The notes: generated by a model from the letters alone, not told the origin. 64,000 nucleotides of DNA from Rhizobium sp. NFR03 (GCF_900111275.1 NZ_FOGR01000002.1:124001-188000), one strand, 5' to 3'; numbered from the stretch's first letter, positions 8,198 to 18,708 are shown. Made by a program: numbers and translations.

Positions 8198-8458
8198 ATG
8201 ACGAGCATACGCCCATCACCGCAGCACCCGGATGCTGCCGTTCCCGAACCGGATGTTGCGGCCATCTGGGTCGAGCGGATGGCGCGTCGCTTCTATCGCT
8301 CTCCGGACGATGTGCGGGATCTGGTTTCGCTGACGATCGGCCGGATCGATCCCGAGATGGCTGCGCATGAATGCGACGCCGACTACCGGATTTGCGCGCT
8401 TGGAATCATGCGCCGCATCGTTCTCGATCGATATTTCCTCGATCACGACCACCGATAG
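8198..8458 (+). CDS. Sigma-factor region 2-like short protein
   Basis: An 86-residue protein with a strong ribosome-binding site (AAGGAG at 8186-8191). Its sequence can be laid along region 2 of ECF sigma factors. VERMARRFYRSPDDVRDLV resembles region 2.1-2.2, and ALGIMRRIVLDRYF resembles the region 2.3-2.4 helix that ends in LDRY. There is no region 4 and the protein ends right after region 2. It could be a truncated or decoy sigma factor or a divergent small family. This is resemblance by eye only. It sits among other small stress-type genes. Confidence 0.5.
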   Translation: MTSIRPSPQHPDAAVPEPDVAAIWVERMARRFYRSPDDVRDLVSLTIGRIDPEMAAHECDADYRICALGIMRRIVLDRYFLDHDHR

Positions 8459-8501
8459 CGACGCGACATCTTTCCGATATTTTCGCTGGCATCACGCGGC
8501 G

Positions 8502-8948
8502 TCAGTGACGAACGGTTCCTTTGCCTTGACAGGAGAGTTTGCGGATCATCTCCTCGATCTCGCCGGCATCCCCGGACAGGCGATAGACCGCATGGCCTTC
8601 ATCGAAAACGGCATCCGGCATGAGGAACAGGAAGGGCACGTCGAGCGATTCCAGAAGATCGGCAAGGCGCTGCGTCAGGCCGGCGTCCGCATCGAGAAAG
8701 ATCAGCACGCCGTCGAGCCGCAGGCATTCGTCCATGCCGGTTTCCGAGACATCCACCGGCCCGAGAAGATCGGCCCCGGCGGAGCGCCAGGCGTGCCGGA
8801 TCCGTGTGATGTCTGTTTCCAGGGGGTCGCCGACAAGCATGACCTGGAACCGTCTGGCCGATCGTATCGTCACAGAGAAGACCAGCCGCCTGCCGACTGC
8901 CCCTGTTGGATTGGAATTGCCCAACCAACTCGCTCCGGTTTTGTTCAC
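8502..8948 (-). CDS. Degenerate response-regulator receiver protein
   Basis: A 148-residue single-domain protein with the strand/helix pattern of a CheY-like receiver: RFQVMLVGD for strand 1, DGVLIFLDAD for strand 3, PFLFLMPDA for strand 4. The acidic pair, the phosphorylated aspartate, the conserved Thr/Ser and the Lys do not line up cleanly, so it is probably not phosphorylated in the usual way. The start is a GTG at 8948; the first internal ATG (8840) would cut strand 1. It is divergent from the murein synthase gene with a CtrA-type box between them. Role unknown. Confidence 0.6.
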   Translation of the reverse strand: MNKTGASWLGNSNPTGAVGRRLVFSVTIRSARRFQVMLVGDPLETDITRIRHAWRSAGADLLGPVDVSETGMDECLRLDGVLIFLDADAGLTQRLADLLESLDVPFLFLMPDAVFDEGHAVYRLSGDAGEIEEMIRKLSCQGKGTVRH

Positions 8949-8992
8949 GCCGAAGATCGAGATCCGGGCTCACCGGTCTCATTAGCATGTCG

Positions 8993-9007
8993 TTAACGCC
9001 CCCTTAA
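8993..9007. promoter_or_regulatory. CtrA box
   Basis: TTAA-N7-TTAA (8993-8996 and 9004-9007) is an exact match to the full binding site of the cell-cycle regulator CtrA. It lies between the receiver-like gene (start 8948) and the divergent murein synthase gene (start about 9138), where it could control either. Confidence 0.55.
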
Positions 9008-9137
9008 ATCGCCGCATTTACAGTTCACCGCACCCTGCGACGGCCCGGGTGGCCTAGGTGCCGCCTCGGCGCGGCCTGGGCACGGCTTGCCGGTCGTCAC
9101 GTCCTTCAGCACGCACACGGAGCGGTCACATCCCGGT

Positions 9138-11429
9138 ATGGCAGGCACATCTCGTTCACGTCCCCGCATCGATCCGTCCTTTTCGAGCGGCGACGACGAT
9201 GGATTCCGCGTCGATGCGAGTGACCGCGTGAGCGGACGGGCTACGGCGTCCAAAGCCTCCGGCTCCAAATCTTCCGGGGCGAAATCTGCAAAATCCAAGA
9301 GCGGCGGCAAGACCGCGCGCCGGTCCCTGAAGGGGCGAGGCGGCCGGCGGAGCAGCAGCGGCGGCGGTGGTCTGTTCGGCTTCGTCAGGGCCTTCGTGTA
9401 CTGGTGCATCGTCGCCGGCATCTGGGGCGCCATGGGCATCGGCGGGCTCGTGCTTTACTACGGCTCGCGCATGCCGAACGCGACCAGCTGGACCATTCCG
9501 GAACGTCCGCCCAACGTGAAGATCCTGGCGGTCAACGGCGACACGCTGGCCAATCGCGGCGCGACCGGCGGCGAGGCCATCGCGCTCGAGGACATGTCGC
9601 CGTTCATTCCACAAGCCGTCATGGCCATCGAGGACCGGCGCTTCTATTCGCATTTCGGCGTCGATCCGCTGGGTCTTGCCCGCGCTGTGATCACCAATGT
9701 GACGACCGGGCGCATGGTGCAGGGCGGCTCCACGCTGACGCAGCAGCTGGCGAAGAACCTGTTTCTCTCGCCGGAGCGCACGCTGGAGCGCAAGGTGCAG
9801 GAAGTGCTGCTCGCCTTCTGGCTGGAGCAGAAATATTCCAAGGACCAGATCCTTGCGATGTATCTCAACCGCGTCTTCTTCGGGTCCAATGCCTATGGCG
9901 TCGAAGCCGCTTCGCAGCGCTATTTCAACAAGTCCGCCCGGGACGTCAATCTCGGCGAGGCCGCGCTGCTCGCCGGTCTTCTGAAAGCGCCGTCGCGCCT
10001 GTCGCCGGCCCGCGATCCGAAGGCGGCCGAGGAGCGGGCGCAGGTGGTGCTGGGCGCCATGCGCGAGGAAGGGCTGATCACCGACGACGAGGTGAAGACG
10101 GCGATGTCGCAGCCGCCGACCAAGGCAAAGAGCTTCTGGTCCGGCGCGCAATATTATGCAGCCGATCTGGTCATGGACCAGCTCCCGAGCCTCGTGGGCG
10201 CCGTCAAGCAGGACCTCGTGGTGGAAACCACCCTCGATCTCGATCTCGAAGCCAAGGCCGAAAAGACCCTTTCCGACATGCTGAAGGAGAGCGGCGCGAA
10301 GTCGCGCGCCTCGCAGGCGGCGCTGGTTTCCGTGGATGCGACGGGCGCCATCCGGGCGCTTGTCGGCGGGCGGGACTATGCCGAAAGCCAGTTCGACCGC
10401 GCGGTCAAGGCCAAGCGCCAGCCGGGCTCCGCCTTCAAGCCCTTCGTCTATGCCGCAGCCATGGAGATCGGCCGCACGCCCATGTCCATCCGGAACGATG
10501 CGCCGGTGCGCATCGGCAAATGGACGCCCGAAAACTACGACCAGAAATATCGCGGCGAGGTGTCGCTGGCCGACGCGCTCGCCAACTCGCTGAACACCAT
10601 CGCCGCCCAGCTCGTCATGGAGGTCGGTCCGCCGCAGGTGGCAAAGCTCGCCCATCGCCTCGGCATCGAATCGGAGCTGCAGGCGAACGCCTCCATCGCT
10701 CTCGGGACATCGGAAGTCAGCCTTCTGGAGCTGACATCGGCCTATGCCCCCTTCATGAACGGCGGCTTCAAGGCGACGCCGCACATCGTCAAGCGCGTGA
10801 CGACGGCCGATGGCAAGGTTCTCTACGAGAACACCTACGACAACCCGCCGCGCGTGCTCGATCCCGAGATCGTCTCGGAGATGAACCAGATGATGGTGGG
10901 GGTGGTGGAGCGCGGCACGGGCAAGAATGCCAGGCTCAAGGGCTGGCAGGCCGCCGGCAAATCCGGCACCACACAGTCCTTCCGCGACGCGCTGTTCGTC
11001 GGCTTTACCAGCAACCTGACGACGGGCGTCTGGTTCGGCAATGACGACGGAACCTCGATGAAGAAGGTGACGGGCGGGGGACTGCCGGCGAAGGCCTGGC
11101 ATACCTATATGACGGAAGCGCATGAAGGGCTGACGCCCTCGCCGATCTTCGGCACGAAGGGCATACAGCCGTCCTTCGACGATCCCGGCATCCAGCGCAC
11201 GATCGGCGACGTTATCTCGGGCGCTTTCGGCGAAAAGCCTGCGGATGTCTACCCGGACGCTCCGGTGGCGGACGCGGAAATGCCGCCATCCGACGTGCCC
11301 CTGTCGCAAGGCGGCTCTGCGGATGCCGCGGAAGGTGGCCTGGTGCCGCCGGCCGATGTCGGGCAGACGACGAGCGGCACGCCGCGCACGCGCCGCACCA
11401 CGCTGTTCGATATCCTGACCGGGGGTTGA
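9138..11429 (+). CDS. Bifunctional penicillin-binding protein 1A-type murein synthase
   Basis: Polymerises and cross-links peptidoglycan. The protein has about 763 residues. A long Ser/Lys/Gly-rich cytoplasmic tail is followed by one membrane helix (about residues 78-110). The GT51 glycosyltransferase domain has EDRRFYSHFG near 164, QGGSTLTQQLAKN and the LAMYLNRVFFG segment. The transpeptidase domain has SAFK near 430, an SLN triad, and KSGT near 606. The C-terminal tail is proline/acidic-rich. ATG 9138 is preferred to the TTG at 9087, but the ribosome-binding site is weak, so the start is uncertain. A CtrA box about 130 bases upstream suggests cell-cycle control. Confidence 0.93.
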   Translation: MAGTSRSRPRIDPSFSSGDDDGFRVDASDRVSGRATASKASGSKSSGAKSAKSKSGGKTARRSLKGRGGRRSSSGGGGLFGFVRAFVYWCIVAGIWGAMGIGGLVLYYGSRMPNATSWTIPERPPNVKILAVNGDTLANRGATGGEAIALEDMSPFIPQAVMAIEDRRFYSHFGVDPLGLARAVITNVTTGRMVQGGSTLTQQLAKNLFLSPERTLERKVQEVLLAFWLEQKYSKDQILAMYLNRVFFGSNAYGVEAASQRYFNKSARDVNLGEAALLAGLLKAPSRLSPARDPKAAEERAQVVLGAMREEGLITDDEVKTAMSQPPTKAKSFWSGAQYYAADLVMDQLPSLVGAVKQDLVVETTLDLDLEAKAEKTLSDMLKESGAKSRASQAALVSVDATGAIRALVGGRDYAESQFDRAVKAKRQPGSAFKPFVYAAAMEIGRTPMSIRNDAPVRIGKWTPENYDQKYRGEVSLADALANSLNTIAAQLVMEVGPPQVAKLAHRLGIESELQANASIALGTSEVSLLELTSAYAPFMNGGFKATPHIVKRVTTADGKVLYENTYDNPPRVLDPEIVSEMNQMMVGVVERGTGKNARLKGWQAAGKSGTTQSFRDALFVGFTSNLTTGVWFGNDDGTSMKKVTGGGLPAKAWHTYMTEAHEGLTPSPIFGTKGIQPSFDDPGIQRTIGDVISGAFGEKPADVYPDAPVADAEMPPSDVPLSQGGSADAAEGGLVPPADVGQTTSGTPRTRRTTLFDILTGG

Positions 11430-11517
11430 CGGCAGCGCTTAAGCATGCGGGTGCGGAAAGGGATCTAAACTCTTTCGCCTCCGCATTTCTTTTCACGGTC
11501 TTCAGGGCTTGCGACGC

Positions 11518-11549
11518 CTTGCACAGCAAAAAACCCGTCCTTATATACG
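11518..11549 (+). promoter_or_regulatory. RpoH (heat-shock) promoter of dnaK
   Basis: CTTGCA (11518-11523), a 16-base spacer and CTTATATACG (11540-11549). The -10 matches the alphaproteobacterial RpoH consensus CYTATNTNNG at every defined position. The transcript would have a leader of about 105 bases before dnaK. Confidence 0.75.
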
Positions 11550-11660
11550 CCGCACGTCCAAGGCTTCCGGGCCGCGGCACAAAACGACAAGAGCATCCCT
11601 AGGGGCTGTCGCACGAATGCCTGACCGGGTTCCGACAGTCCGCTGCAAGGAGAGAACGAC

Positions 11661-13580
<1,920 letters not shown>

Positions 13581-13602
13581 GGCGTGAAGGCCTGACGCTA
13601 TC

Positions 13603-13637
13603 AAAAAGGCCCGGAGCAACCGTTCCGGGCCTTTTTT
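13603..13637 (+). terminator. Intrinsic terminator after dnaK
   Basis: A 13-base stem (13603-13615 with about 13624-13637, core GGCCCGGA/TCCGGGCC) is followed by six T. It stands 22 bases after the dnaK stop and separates dnaK from dnaJ, which starts about 200 bases later. Confidence 0.88.
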
Positions 13638-13835
13638 GGTAAAGCGCCGGGAAAAAGCGACACGCTTGGCAGTTTGCCTTCTTTTCGTCGAAAAAGCCGG
13701 AACCCGTGCGGATTCGCTATGGTATCGGCGTGCGGGATTTCCTAAATCCTTATCAACGAAATTCGGCTCAATGAAATCTGGCGACGACCGACGGCCGGTC
13801 CTGTCGCCGCGGTTCAACGGGATACGCGCGACCAC

Positions 13836-14966
13836 ATGAAACGTGATCTTTACGAAACACTCGGTGTTGCAAAGACAGCCGACGAGAAGGAGCTGAAAAG
13901 CGCTTTCCGCAAGCTGGCGATGAAATACCACCCGGACAAGAATCCGGGCGATGCGGAATCGGAAAAGACCTTCAAGGAAATCAACCAGGCCTACGAGACG
14001 CTGAAGGACCCGCAGAAGCGGGCAGCCTACGACCGTTATGGCCACGCTGCCTTCGAACAGGGCGGCATGGGCGGCGGTGGCGCCGGCATGGGCGGTGGTG
14101 CGGCTGGCTTCTCCGATATCTTCGAGGACATCTTCGGCGAGATGATGGGCGGCGGACGTCAGCGCCAGCGCTCGTCCGGCGGTCGCGAACGCGGCGCCGA
14201 TCTCCGCTACAACATGGAGATCACGCTGGAGGAGGCCTATGCCGGCAAGACCGCGCAGATCCGCGTTCCCACGTCGATCACCTGCGAGGTCTGTTCCGGA
14301 TCGGGCGCCAAGCCCGGAACCAAGCCCACGACCTGCGGCACCTGCCAGGGCTCCGGCCGCGTGCGCGCAGCGCAAGGGTTCTTCTCGATCGAACGGACCT
14401 GCCCGACCTGCCAGGGTCGCGGCACGATCATTCCGGATCCCTGCACCAAGTGCCACGGACAGGGCCGTGTGACGGAAGAGCGCTCGCTGTCGGTGAACAT
14501 TCCCGCCGGCATCGAGGACGGCACCCGCATCCGGCTGTCGGGCGAGGGCGAGGCCGGTCTTCGCGGCGGTCCTTCGGGCGATCTCTACATCTTCCTCTCG
14601 GTCAAGCCGCACGAGTTCTACCAGCGTGACGGCGCCGACCTTTACTGCAGCGTTCCGATCTCGATGACGACGGCGACGCTTGGCGGCAAGTTCGACGTGC
14701 AGACGCTTGACGGCACCAAGTCGCGTGTCACGGTTCCCGAGGGCACGCAGGCCGGCAAGCAGTTCCGCCTGAAGGGCAAGGGCATGCCGGTGCTGCGCTC
14801 GACGCAGGTGGGCGATCTCTACATCCAGATTGGGATCGAGACGCCGCAGAAGCTGACAAAGCGCCAGCGCGAGCTGCTGGAGGAATTCGCCGAGATTTCC
14901 TCGAAGGACAACAACCCGGAATCCGCTGGCTTCTTCGCCCGGATGAAGGAATTCTTCGAGGGCTGA
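13836..14966 (+). CDS. dnaJ: Chaperone DnaJ (Hsp40)
   Basis: A type I co-chaperone that stimulates DnaK ATPase and delivers substrates. Its 376 residues contain the J domain with HPDKNPGD near residue 31 and a Gly-rich linker ([13 protein letters not shown] near 77-90). Four zinc-binding repeats follow ([32 protein letters not shown]), then the C-terminal substrate domains. The ATG lacks a strong ribosome-binding site. It is about 255 bases after dnaK, beyond a strong terminator, so it may depend on read-through or its own promoter in 13638-13835, where I could not identify a convincing one. Confidence 0.97.
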   Translation: MKRDLYETLGVAKTADEKELKSAFRKLAMKYHPDKNPGDAESEKTFKEINQAYETLKDPQKRAAYDRYGHAAFEQGGMGGGGAGMGGGAAGFSDIFEDIFGEMMGGGRQRQRSSGGRERGADLRYNMEITLEEAYAGKTAQIRVPTSITCEVCSGSGAKPGTKPTTCGTCQGSGRVRAAQGFFSIERTCPTCQGRGTIIPDPCTKCHGQGRVTEERSLSVNIPAGIEDGTRIRLSGEGEAGLRGGPSGDLYIFLSVKPHEFYQRDGADLYCSVPISMTTATLGGKFDVQTLDGTKSRVTVPEGTQAGKQFRLKGKGMPVLRSTQVGDLYIQIGIETPQKLTKRQRELLEEFAEISSKDNNPESAGFFARMKEFFEG

Positions 14967-14994
14967 CCTTCGGGTGAGGGTTCCGAACGTGAAA

Positions 14995-15080
14995 CGTCAT
15001 CCTCGGGCTTGTCCCCGGGATCTGCTGACGTGAACAACATCAAATCGTTGCAGATGCTCGGGACAAGCCCGAGGATGACG
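14995..15080. repeat. RIME-like palindromic repeat, copy 2
   Basis: Left arm CGTCATCCTCGGGCTTGTCC and an inverted right arm ending GAGGATGACG flank a short centre. It belongs to the same family as the other five copies in the window. It is directly after the dnaJ stop and before the terminator at 15115. Confidence 0.8.
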
Positions 15081-15114
15081 AAGAGAGCGTTGCGCCTTTT
15101 TCATCAGACGGAAG

Positions 15115-15145
15115 GCCGGACGCCGAGAGGCGCCCGGCTTTTTTT
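15115..15145 (+). terminator. Intrinsic terminator after dnaJ
   Basis: GCCGG-A-CGCC loop GAGA GGCG-C-CCGGC (15115-15138) followed by seven T. It ends the dnaJ transcript after the RIME-like element and shields the downstream GST gene. Confidence 0.85.
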
Positions 15146-15238
15146 CGTGCAAGCGGATATCATTGCCATGGCTGCGAACCGCTCCATCTCTTGAGCCTGA
15201 ACACGACGGTCGTTCCGTCAGATGAGAGGACATGCGCC

Positions 15239-15973
15239 ATGACCTATGAGCTTTACTACTGGGACGGTCTTCCCGGTCGCGGCGAATTCGTGCGGCTGGC
15301 GCTGGAGCAGGCCGGCGCCGACTATATCGACGTCGCCCGCGGCCAAGATGGTACCGACCGGATGCTGGAGATCATGGAGGATGATCGGGCGGACGCGCCG
15401 TTTGCGCCGCCGTTTCTCAAGGATGGCGATCGGATCGTCTCGCAGACGGCCAACATTCTTTTCTATCTCGGGCCGCGCCTCGGCCTTGCGCCGGCGGACG
15501 AATACGAGCGCCATCGCCTGAATGGCTTGCAGATGACGATGGCCGACATGGTGGCAGAGGCGCACGACACCCATCATCCCGTGGCGACAGGGCTCTACTA
15601 CGAGGACCAGAAGCCTGAAGCGAAGCGCCGTGCCGCCGATTTTCGCACGGCGCGCATCCCGAAATTCCTCGATTACTTCGAGCGGATACTGACCGCCAAT
15701 CCCGCGGGGCCGAAGCATATCGTCGGCGAAGCGCTGACCTATGGCGACCTCTCGCTCCATCATCTGCTCGAAGGCTTGCGATACGCCTTTCCGAAAGCCA
15801 TGTTGGCCTATGGCGACCGCTGGCCGCATCTCGATGCGCTGCGCGGCCATGTCTCCGACCTGCCCAACATTGCCGCCTATCGCGCCTCCGACCGCCGCAT
15901 CCCCTTCAACGAGTCCTGCATCTTCCGCCATTATCCCGAGCTCGACGGCGTCGAGACGGGCGACGAGCGTTGA
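15239..15973 (+). CDS. Glutathione S-transferase
   Basis: A 244-residue GST. The N-terminal thioredoxin-like domain begins YELYYWDGLPGRGEFVRLALEQAG and carries the cis-proline/Ser segment as DRIVSQTANILFYLG (about residues 65-80). An all-helical C-terminal domain follows. Substrates are unknown. The family conjugates glutathione to electrophiles or reduces peroxides in the cytoplasm. The start at 15239 follows GAGAGGA. The gene is 52 bases upstream of recF on the same strand. Confidence 0.88.
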   Translation: MTYELYYWDGLPGRGEFVRLALEQAGADYIDVARGQDGTDRMLEIMEDDRADAPFAPPFLKDGDRIVSQTANILFYLGPRLGLAPADEYERHRLNGLQMTMADMVAEAHDTHHPVATGLYYEDQKPEAKRRAADFRTARIPKFLDYFERILTANPAGPKHIVGEALTYGDLSLHHLLEGLRYAFPKAMLAYGDRWPHLDALRGHVSDLPNIAAYRASDRRIPFNESCIFRHYPELDGVETGDER

Positions 15974-16025
15974 TGGAACGCACGGCGCTTGTCAGGCCTC
16001 GCGGGAAAGCTTAGAGCCGGACGGC

Positions 16026-17150
16026 ATGCCGCAAAAAGTCTCTCTGTCCCGTCTGAAACTCAGCGATTTCCGTAATTATGCGGCGCTTTCGCTCGATCTC
16101 GACGCGCGCCATGTCGTGCTCACGGGCGAGAACGGCGCGGGCAAGACCAATCTCATGGAGGCGGTCTCCTTCCTCTCGCCGGGGCGGGGCCTGCGTCGTG
16201 CGGCCTATGCCGATGTGCCGCGTGTGGGCGCCGATGCCGGCTTCTCCATCTTCGCCGCCATCGACGGCATGCAGGGCGATGTGGAGATCGGCACGGGAAC
16301 GTTCGGAACCGAGGAGGGGCAGGCCCGTCGCCTGCGTCTCAACGGCACCAATGCCAAGGCGATCGACGAACTGCTCGACCATCTGCGCGTGCTCTGGCTG
16401 ACGCCGGCCATGGACGGCCTGTTCACGGGGGCCTCCGGCGACCGGCGGCGCTTCCTCGACCGGCTCGTCCTCTCGCTCGATGCCGAGCACGGACGACGGG
16501 CGACCGATTTCGAGCGCGCCATGCGCAGCCGCAACAAACTGCTGTCCGAACCGGGCGCCGATCCGGTCTGGCTGACCGGGCTGGAGCGTCAGTTGGCCGA
16601 ACTCGGCATCGCCATGGCGCTCGCCCGCAATGAAATGCTCGGGCTTCTGGCAGCGCTGATCGATCGCAGCCCTGACGACGGCACGTTTCCAAAGGCGGAT
16701 CTCGCCCTGTCGGGCTTTCTCGATGGCGAATGGCATCGCCCGGCCTTCGATCTGGAGGAGGATTATCTGGAGCGCCTGCGCACCGGCCGCTGGCGCGACG
16801 GGGCGGCGGGGCGCACGCTCGAAGGTCCGCACCGCAGCGATCTCCTGATCCGCCATCGGGCCAAGAACATCGAGGCCGAACGCTGCTCGACGGGGGAGCA
16901 GAAGGCGCTGCTCGTCGGCCTCGTGCTAGCGCATGCAAGGCTCGTGGCCGATCTCACGGGTCACGCGCCCGTGCTGCTTCTCGACGAGATCGCCGCGCAT
17001 CTCGATGCCGGCCGTCGCGCGGCGCTGTTCGACATCGTCGACGATCTCGGCGGGCAGGCCTTCATGACCGGCACCGATCGCGCCATGTTCTCGGCGCTCG
17101 GGCAGCGCGCGCAGTTCCTGACGGTTGCCAACGGGCAGGTTTTCGAGTGA
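16026..17150 (+). CDS. recF: DNA replication and repair protein RecF
   Basis: An SMC-like ATPase that helps load RecA at gaps and stalled forks. Its 374 residues open with the strand-loop LSRLKLSDFRNYAAL and the Walker A motif GENGAGKTN near residue 35. The signature region STGEQKALLVGL lies near 285 and Walker B LLLDEIAAHLD near 315. The ATG at 16026 gives the canonical N-terminus. The ribosome-binding site is weak (AGAGCCGGA). As is usual in rhizobia, moeB follows with only 10 bases between, implying co-transcription. Confidence 0.96.
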   Translation: MPQKVSLSRLKLSDFRNYAALSLDLDARHVVLTGENGAGKTNLMEAVSFLSPGRGLRRAAYADVPRVGADAGFSIFAAIDGMQGDVEIGTGTFGTEEGQARRLRLNGTNAKAIDELLDHLRVLWLTPAMDGLFTGASGDRRRFLDRLVLSLDAEHGRRATDFERAMRSRNKLLSEPGADPVWLTGLERQLAELGIAMALARNEMLGLLAALIDRSPDDGTFPKADLALSGFLDGEWHRPAFDLEEDYLERLRTGRWRDGAAGRTLEGPHRSDLLIRHRAKNIEAERCSTGEQKALLVGLVLAHARLVADLTGHAPVLLLDEIAAHLDAGRRAALFDIVDDLGGQAFMTGTDRAMFSALGQRAQFLTVANGQVFE

Positions 17151-17160
17151 GTGTCGCGAC

Positions 17161-17937
17161 ATGGCCGAGAAAATGACATCCCCACTGACGCCAACCGAGA
17201 TCGATCGCTATTCCCGCCATATCCTGCTGCCGGAAATCGGGGGGCAGGGGCAGCAGGCGCTGAAATCGGCCCGTGTGCTCGTGGTCGGTGCGGGTGGGCT
17301 CGGAGCGCCCGTTATCCTCTATCTCGCGGCAGCCGGCATCGGAACGCTCGGGATCGTCGATGACGATGCGGTGTCGCTCTCCAACCTCCAGCGCCAGGTC
17401 ATCCATCAGACGTCCACCGTGGGCACGAGCAAGGTGGACAGCGCGCAAGACGCGGTGGCGCGGCTGAACCCGCACGTGACCGTTTGCCCGTTGCCGTTCC
17501 GCCTCACGCCCGACATCGTTTCCGAAACGCTCGCCGGCTACGACATCGTGGTCGATGGTTCCGACAATTTCGACACGCGCTATCTGGTCGCAAACGCGGC
17601 CGAGACGTTGCGCATCCCCCTGGTCACAGGCGCGGTCGGCCGTTTCGACGGCTCCCTGACGGTCCTTATGCCATGGACTCTCGACGCGGCCGGTCGTCAG
17701 TCGCCGCGCTACCGCGATCTCTTCCCCGAGCCCCCACCACCCGGCACGGTGCCGTCCTGCGCGCAAGCCGGCATCATCGGCGCGCTGACAGGCGTCATCG
17801 GCACATTGCAGGCTATGGAAGTGGTCAAGCTGGTGACAGGTGCCGGAGACCCCCTTGTCGGACGCCTGCTGCTCTATGACGCGCTGGCCGCCCGTTTCGA
17901 TACCATCCGCTACAAACGCCGCCATGCGGATCGCTGA
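17161..17937 (+). CDS. moeB: MoeB/ThiF-type adenylyltransferase
   Basis: An E1-like enzyme expected to adenylate the C-terminal glycine of a ubiquitin-fold sulfur carrier such as MoaD. Its 258 residues show the Rossmann ATP site VLVVGAGGLGAPV near residue 38 and the RHILLPEIGG opening. They also contain NLQRQVIH, the DGSDNFDTRY loop, and a conserved Cys in PSCAQAGIIG. Both zinc-binding cysteine pairs of E. coli MoeB are absent: the first site reads PRYRD and the chain ends before the second. From memory, rhizobial homologues share this. It lacks a rhodanese domain. Confidence 0.88.
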   Translation: MAEKMTSPLTPTEIDRYSRHILLPEIGGQGQQALKSARVLVVGAGGLGAPVILYLAAAGIGTLGIVDDDAVSLSNLQRQVIHQTSTVGTSKVDSAQDAVARLNPHVTVCPLPFRLTPDIVSETLAGYDIVVDGSDNFDTRYLVANAAETLRIPLVTGAVGRFDGSLTVLMPWTLDAAGRQSPRYRDLFPEPPPPGTVPSCAQAGIIGALTGVIGTLQAMEVVKLVTGAGDPLVGRLLLYDALAARFDTIRYKRRHADR

Positions 17938-18002
17938 GTGCGGGCCGGATAGATCCGCTGAGCCAGAGGCTTGCTAGCTGGTCGTAGCAGGACCCGAAGG
18001 CG

Positions 18003-18332
18003 TCATCGCTCGTCGGCGATGTCCTCGTCGCTTTCTTCCTCGGTGCTCGGTGTTAGCTGAAGCATTCTGCCATGGCGAACTGCGATGATATTCACAACGC
18101 CTTCTTCGCGGATATAGTCAAAAAGATACGTGTCGACGACAAGGGTCAGCCCGCCCTTGATCCGCAGGCCGTGCATCACGTTTCCCGCTTCGTCGAACAT
18201 CCTCAAAATATCTCTTGCACGCCGAACGGTCTCCGAGAAATTCCGAGCGGCATGTGTGTTGCGGCGACGAAGATAGGCAGCTTCATTCCTGACGAAGGTG
18301 GCTGCTTCTTTCGAAACCGTCACACGTGTCAT
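18003..18332 (-). CDS. ParE/RelE-superfamily toxin
   Basis: A 109-residue protein of the RelE/ParE fold: N-terminal helices with RNEAAYLRRRNTHAARNF, then a beta sheet with DTYLFDYIREEG and VVNIIAVRHGRM, the usual end of this family. ParE members poison gyrase and RelE members cut mRNA; the sequence alone does not decide. It overlaps its antitoxin by 4 bases (ATGA) and follows it, giving the standard antitoxin-toxin order. GC is low: 18061-18120 has 29 G+C of 60, against 38 of 60 in 17821-17880 of moeB, suggesting acquisition. Confidence 0.85.
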   Translation of the reverse strand: MTRVTVSKEAATFVRNEAAYLRRRNTHAARNFSETVRRARDILRMFDEAGNVMHGLRIKGGLTLVVDTYLFDYIREEGVVNIIAVRHGRMLQLTPSTEEESDEDIADER

Positions 18333-18589
18333 GCAGCCTGGCCGGCGATGACTTTGTCAACATCGGCGATAAGGTCGTCGATATCCTCGGAGTCACCTGC
18401 TGCAATCTGGTCCCGCCCGCGAATGGCAGACAAAACATCCGCTCCCTCATTGAGGAGATACGTTTTCAGCGCGCGAACGATGATGTAGCTCCGCGAACGG
18501 TCCGTTGCTTCGGCGATGGCCTCGACGCTTGCAAGAACATCCGAAGGAACGCGAAGCGTGACGGATTCCGACCCTTGCGACTTGGACAT
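18329..18589 (-). CDS. Ribbon-helix-helix antitoxin (ParD/CopG-like)
   Basis: An 86-residue protein with an N-terminal ribbon-helix-helix DNA-binding domain: SVTLRVPSDVLASVEAIAEATDRSRSYII, split here as SVTLRVPSDV and TDRSRSYIIVRAL. An acidic, probably flexible C-terminus would wrap the toxin. Such antitoxins repress their own operon. A pair of identical half-sites 10 bases apart lies just upstream of the gene (18613-18631), fitting this. It is the first gene of the pair. Confidence 0.87.
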   Translation of the reverse strand: MSKSQGSESVTLRVPSDVLASVEAIAEATDRSRSYIIVRALKTYLLNEGADVLSAIRGRDQIAAGDSEDIDDLIADVDKVIAGQAA

Positions 18590-18612
18590 AGGTGTCTCCC
18601 ATTCTCATAGAA

Positions 18613-18631
18613 TGTAAGACACTGTAAGACA
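18613..18631. promoter_or_regulatory. Tandem operator of the toxin-antitoxin operon
   Basis: TGTAAGACA occurs at 18613-18621 and again at 18623-18631, exactly one helical turn apart, 24-42 bases before the antitoxin start. This arrangement is typical for ribbon-helix-helix repressors. On the minus strand a TTGACG hexamer at 18643-18648 could be the -35, placing the operator over the -10 region. Confidence 0.6.
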
Positions 18632-18708
18632 TTTCACATTGGCGTCAACACGTATTGATCGATGCGGCAGATCTCTCCTTCGAAAGTCCGCGAGAACCCG
18701 TACAAAGC

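Noticed and set aside
9156-11309. A 717-codon minus-strand frame opposite the murein synthase
   Set aside because: Shadow of the GC-rich coding strand; no domain, start signal or ribosome-binding site.
13638-13835. A second heat-shock promoter for dnaJ
   Set aside because: A CTTGG element is present, but no CYTATNT-type -10 lies at the needed spacing.
15232-15240. ATG at 15232 as the GST start
   Set aside because: It is out of frame with the GST domain; the in-frame ATG is at 15239.
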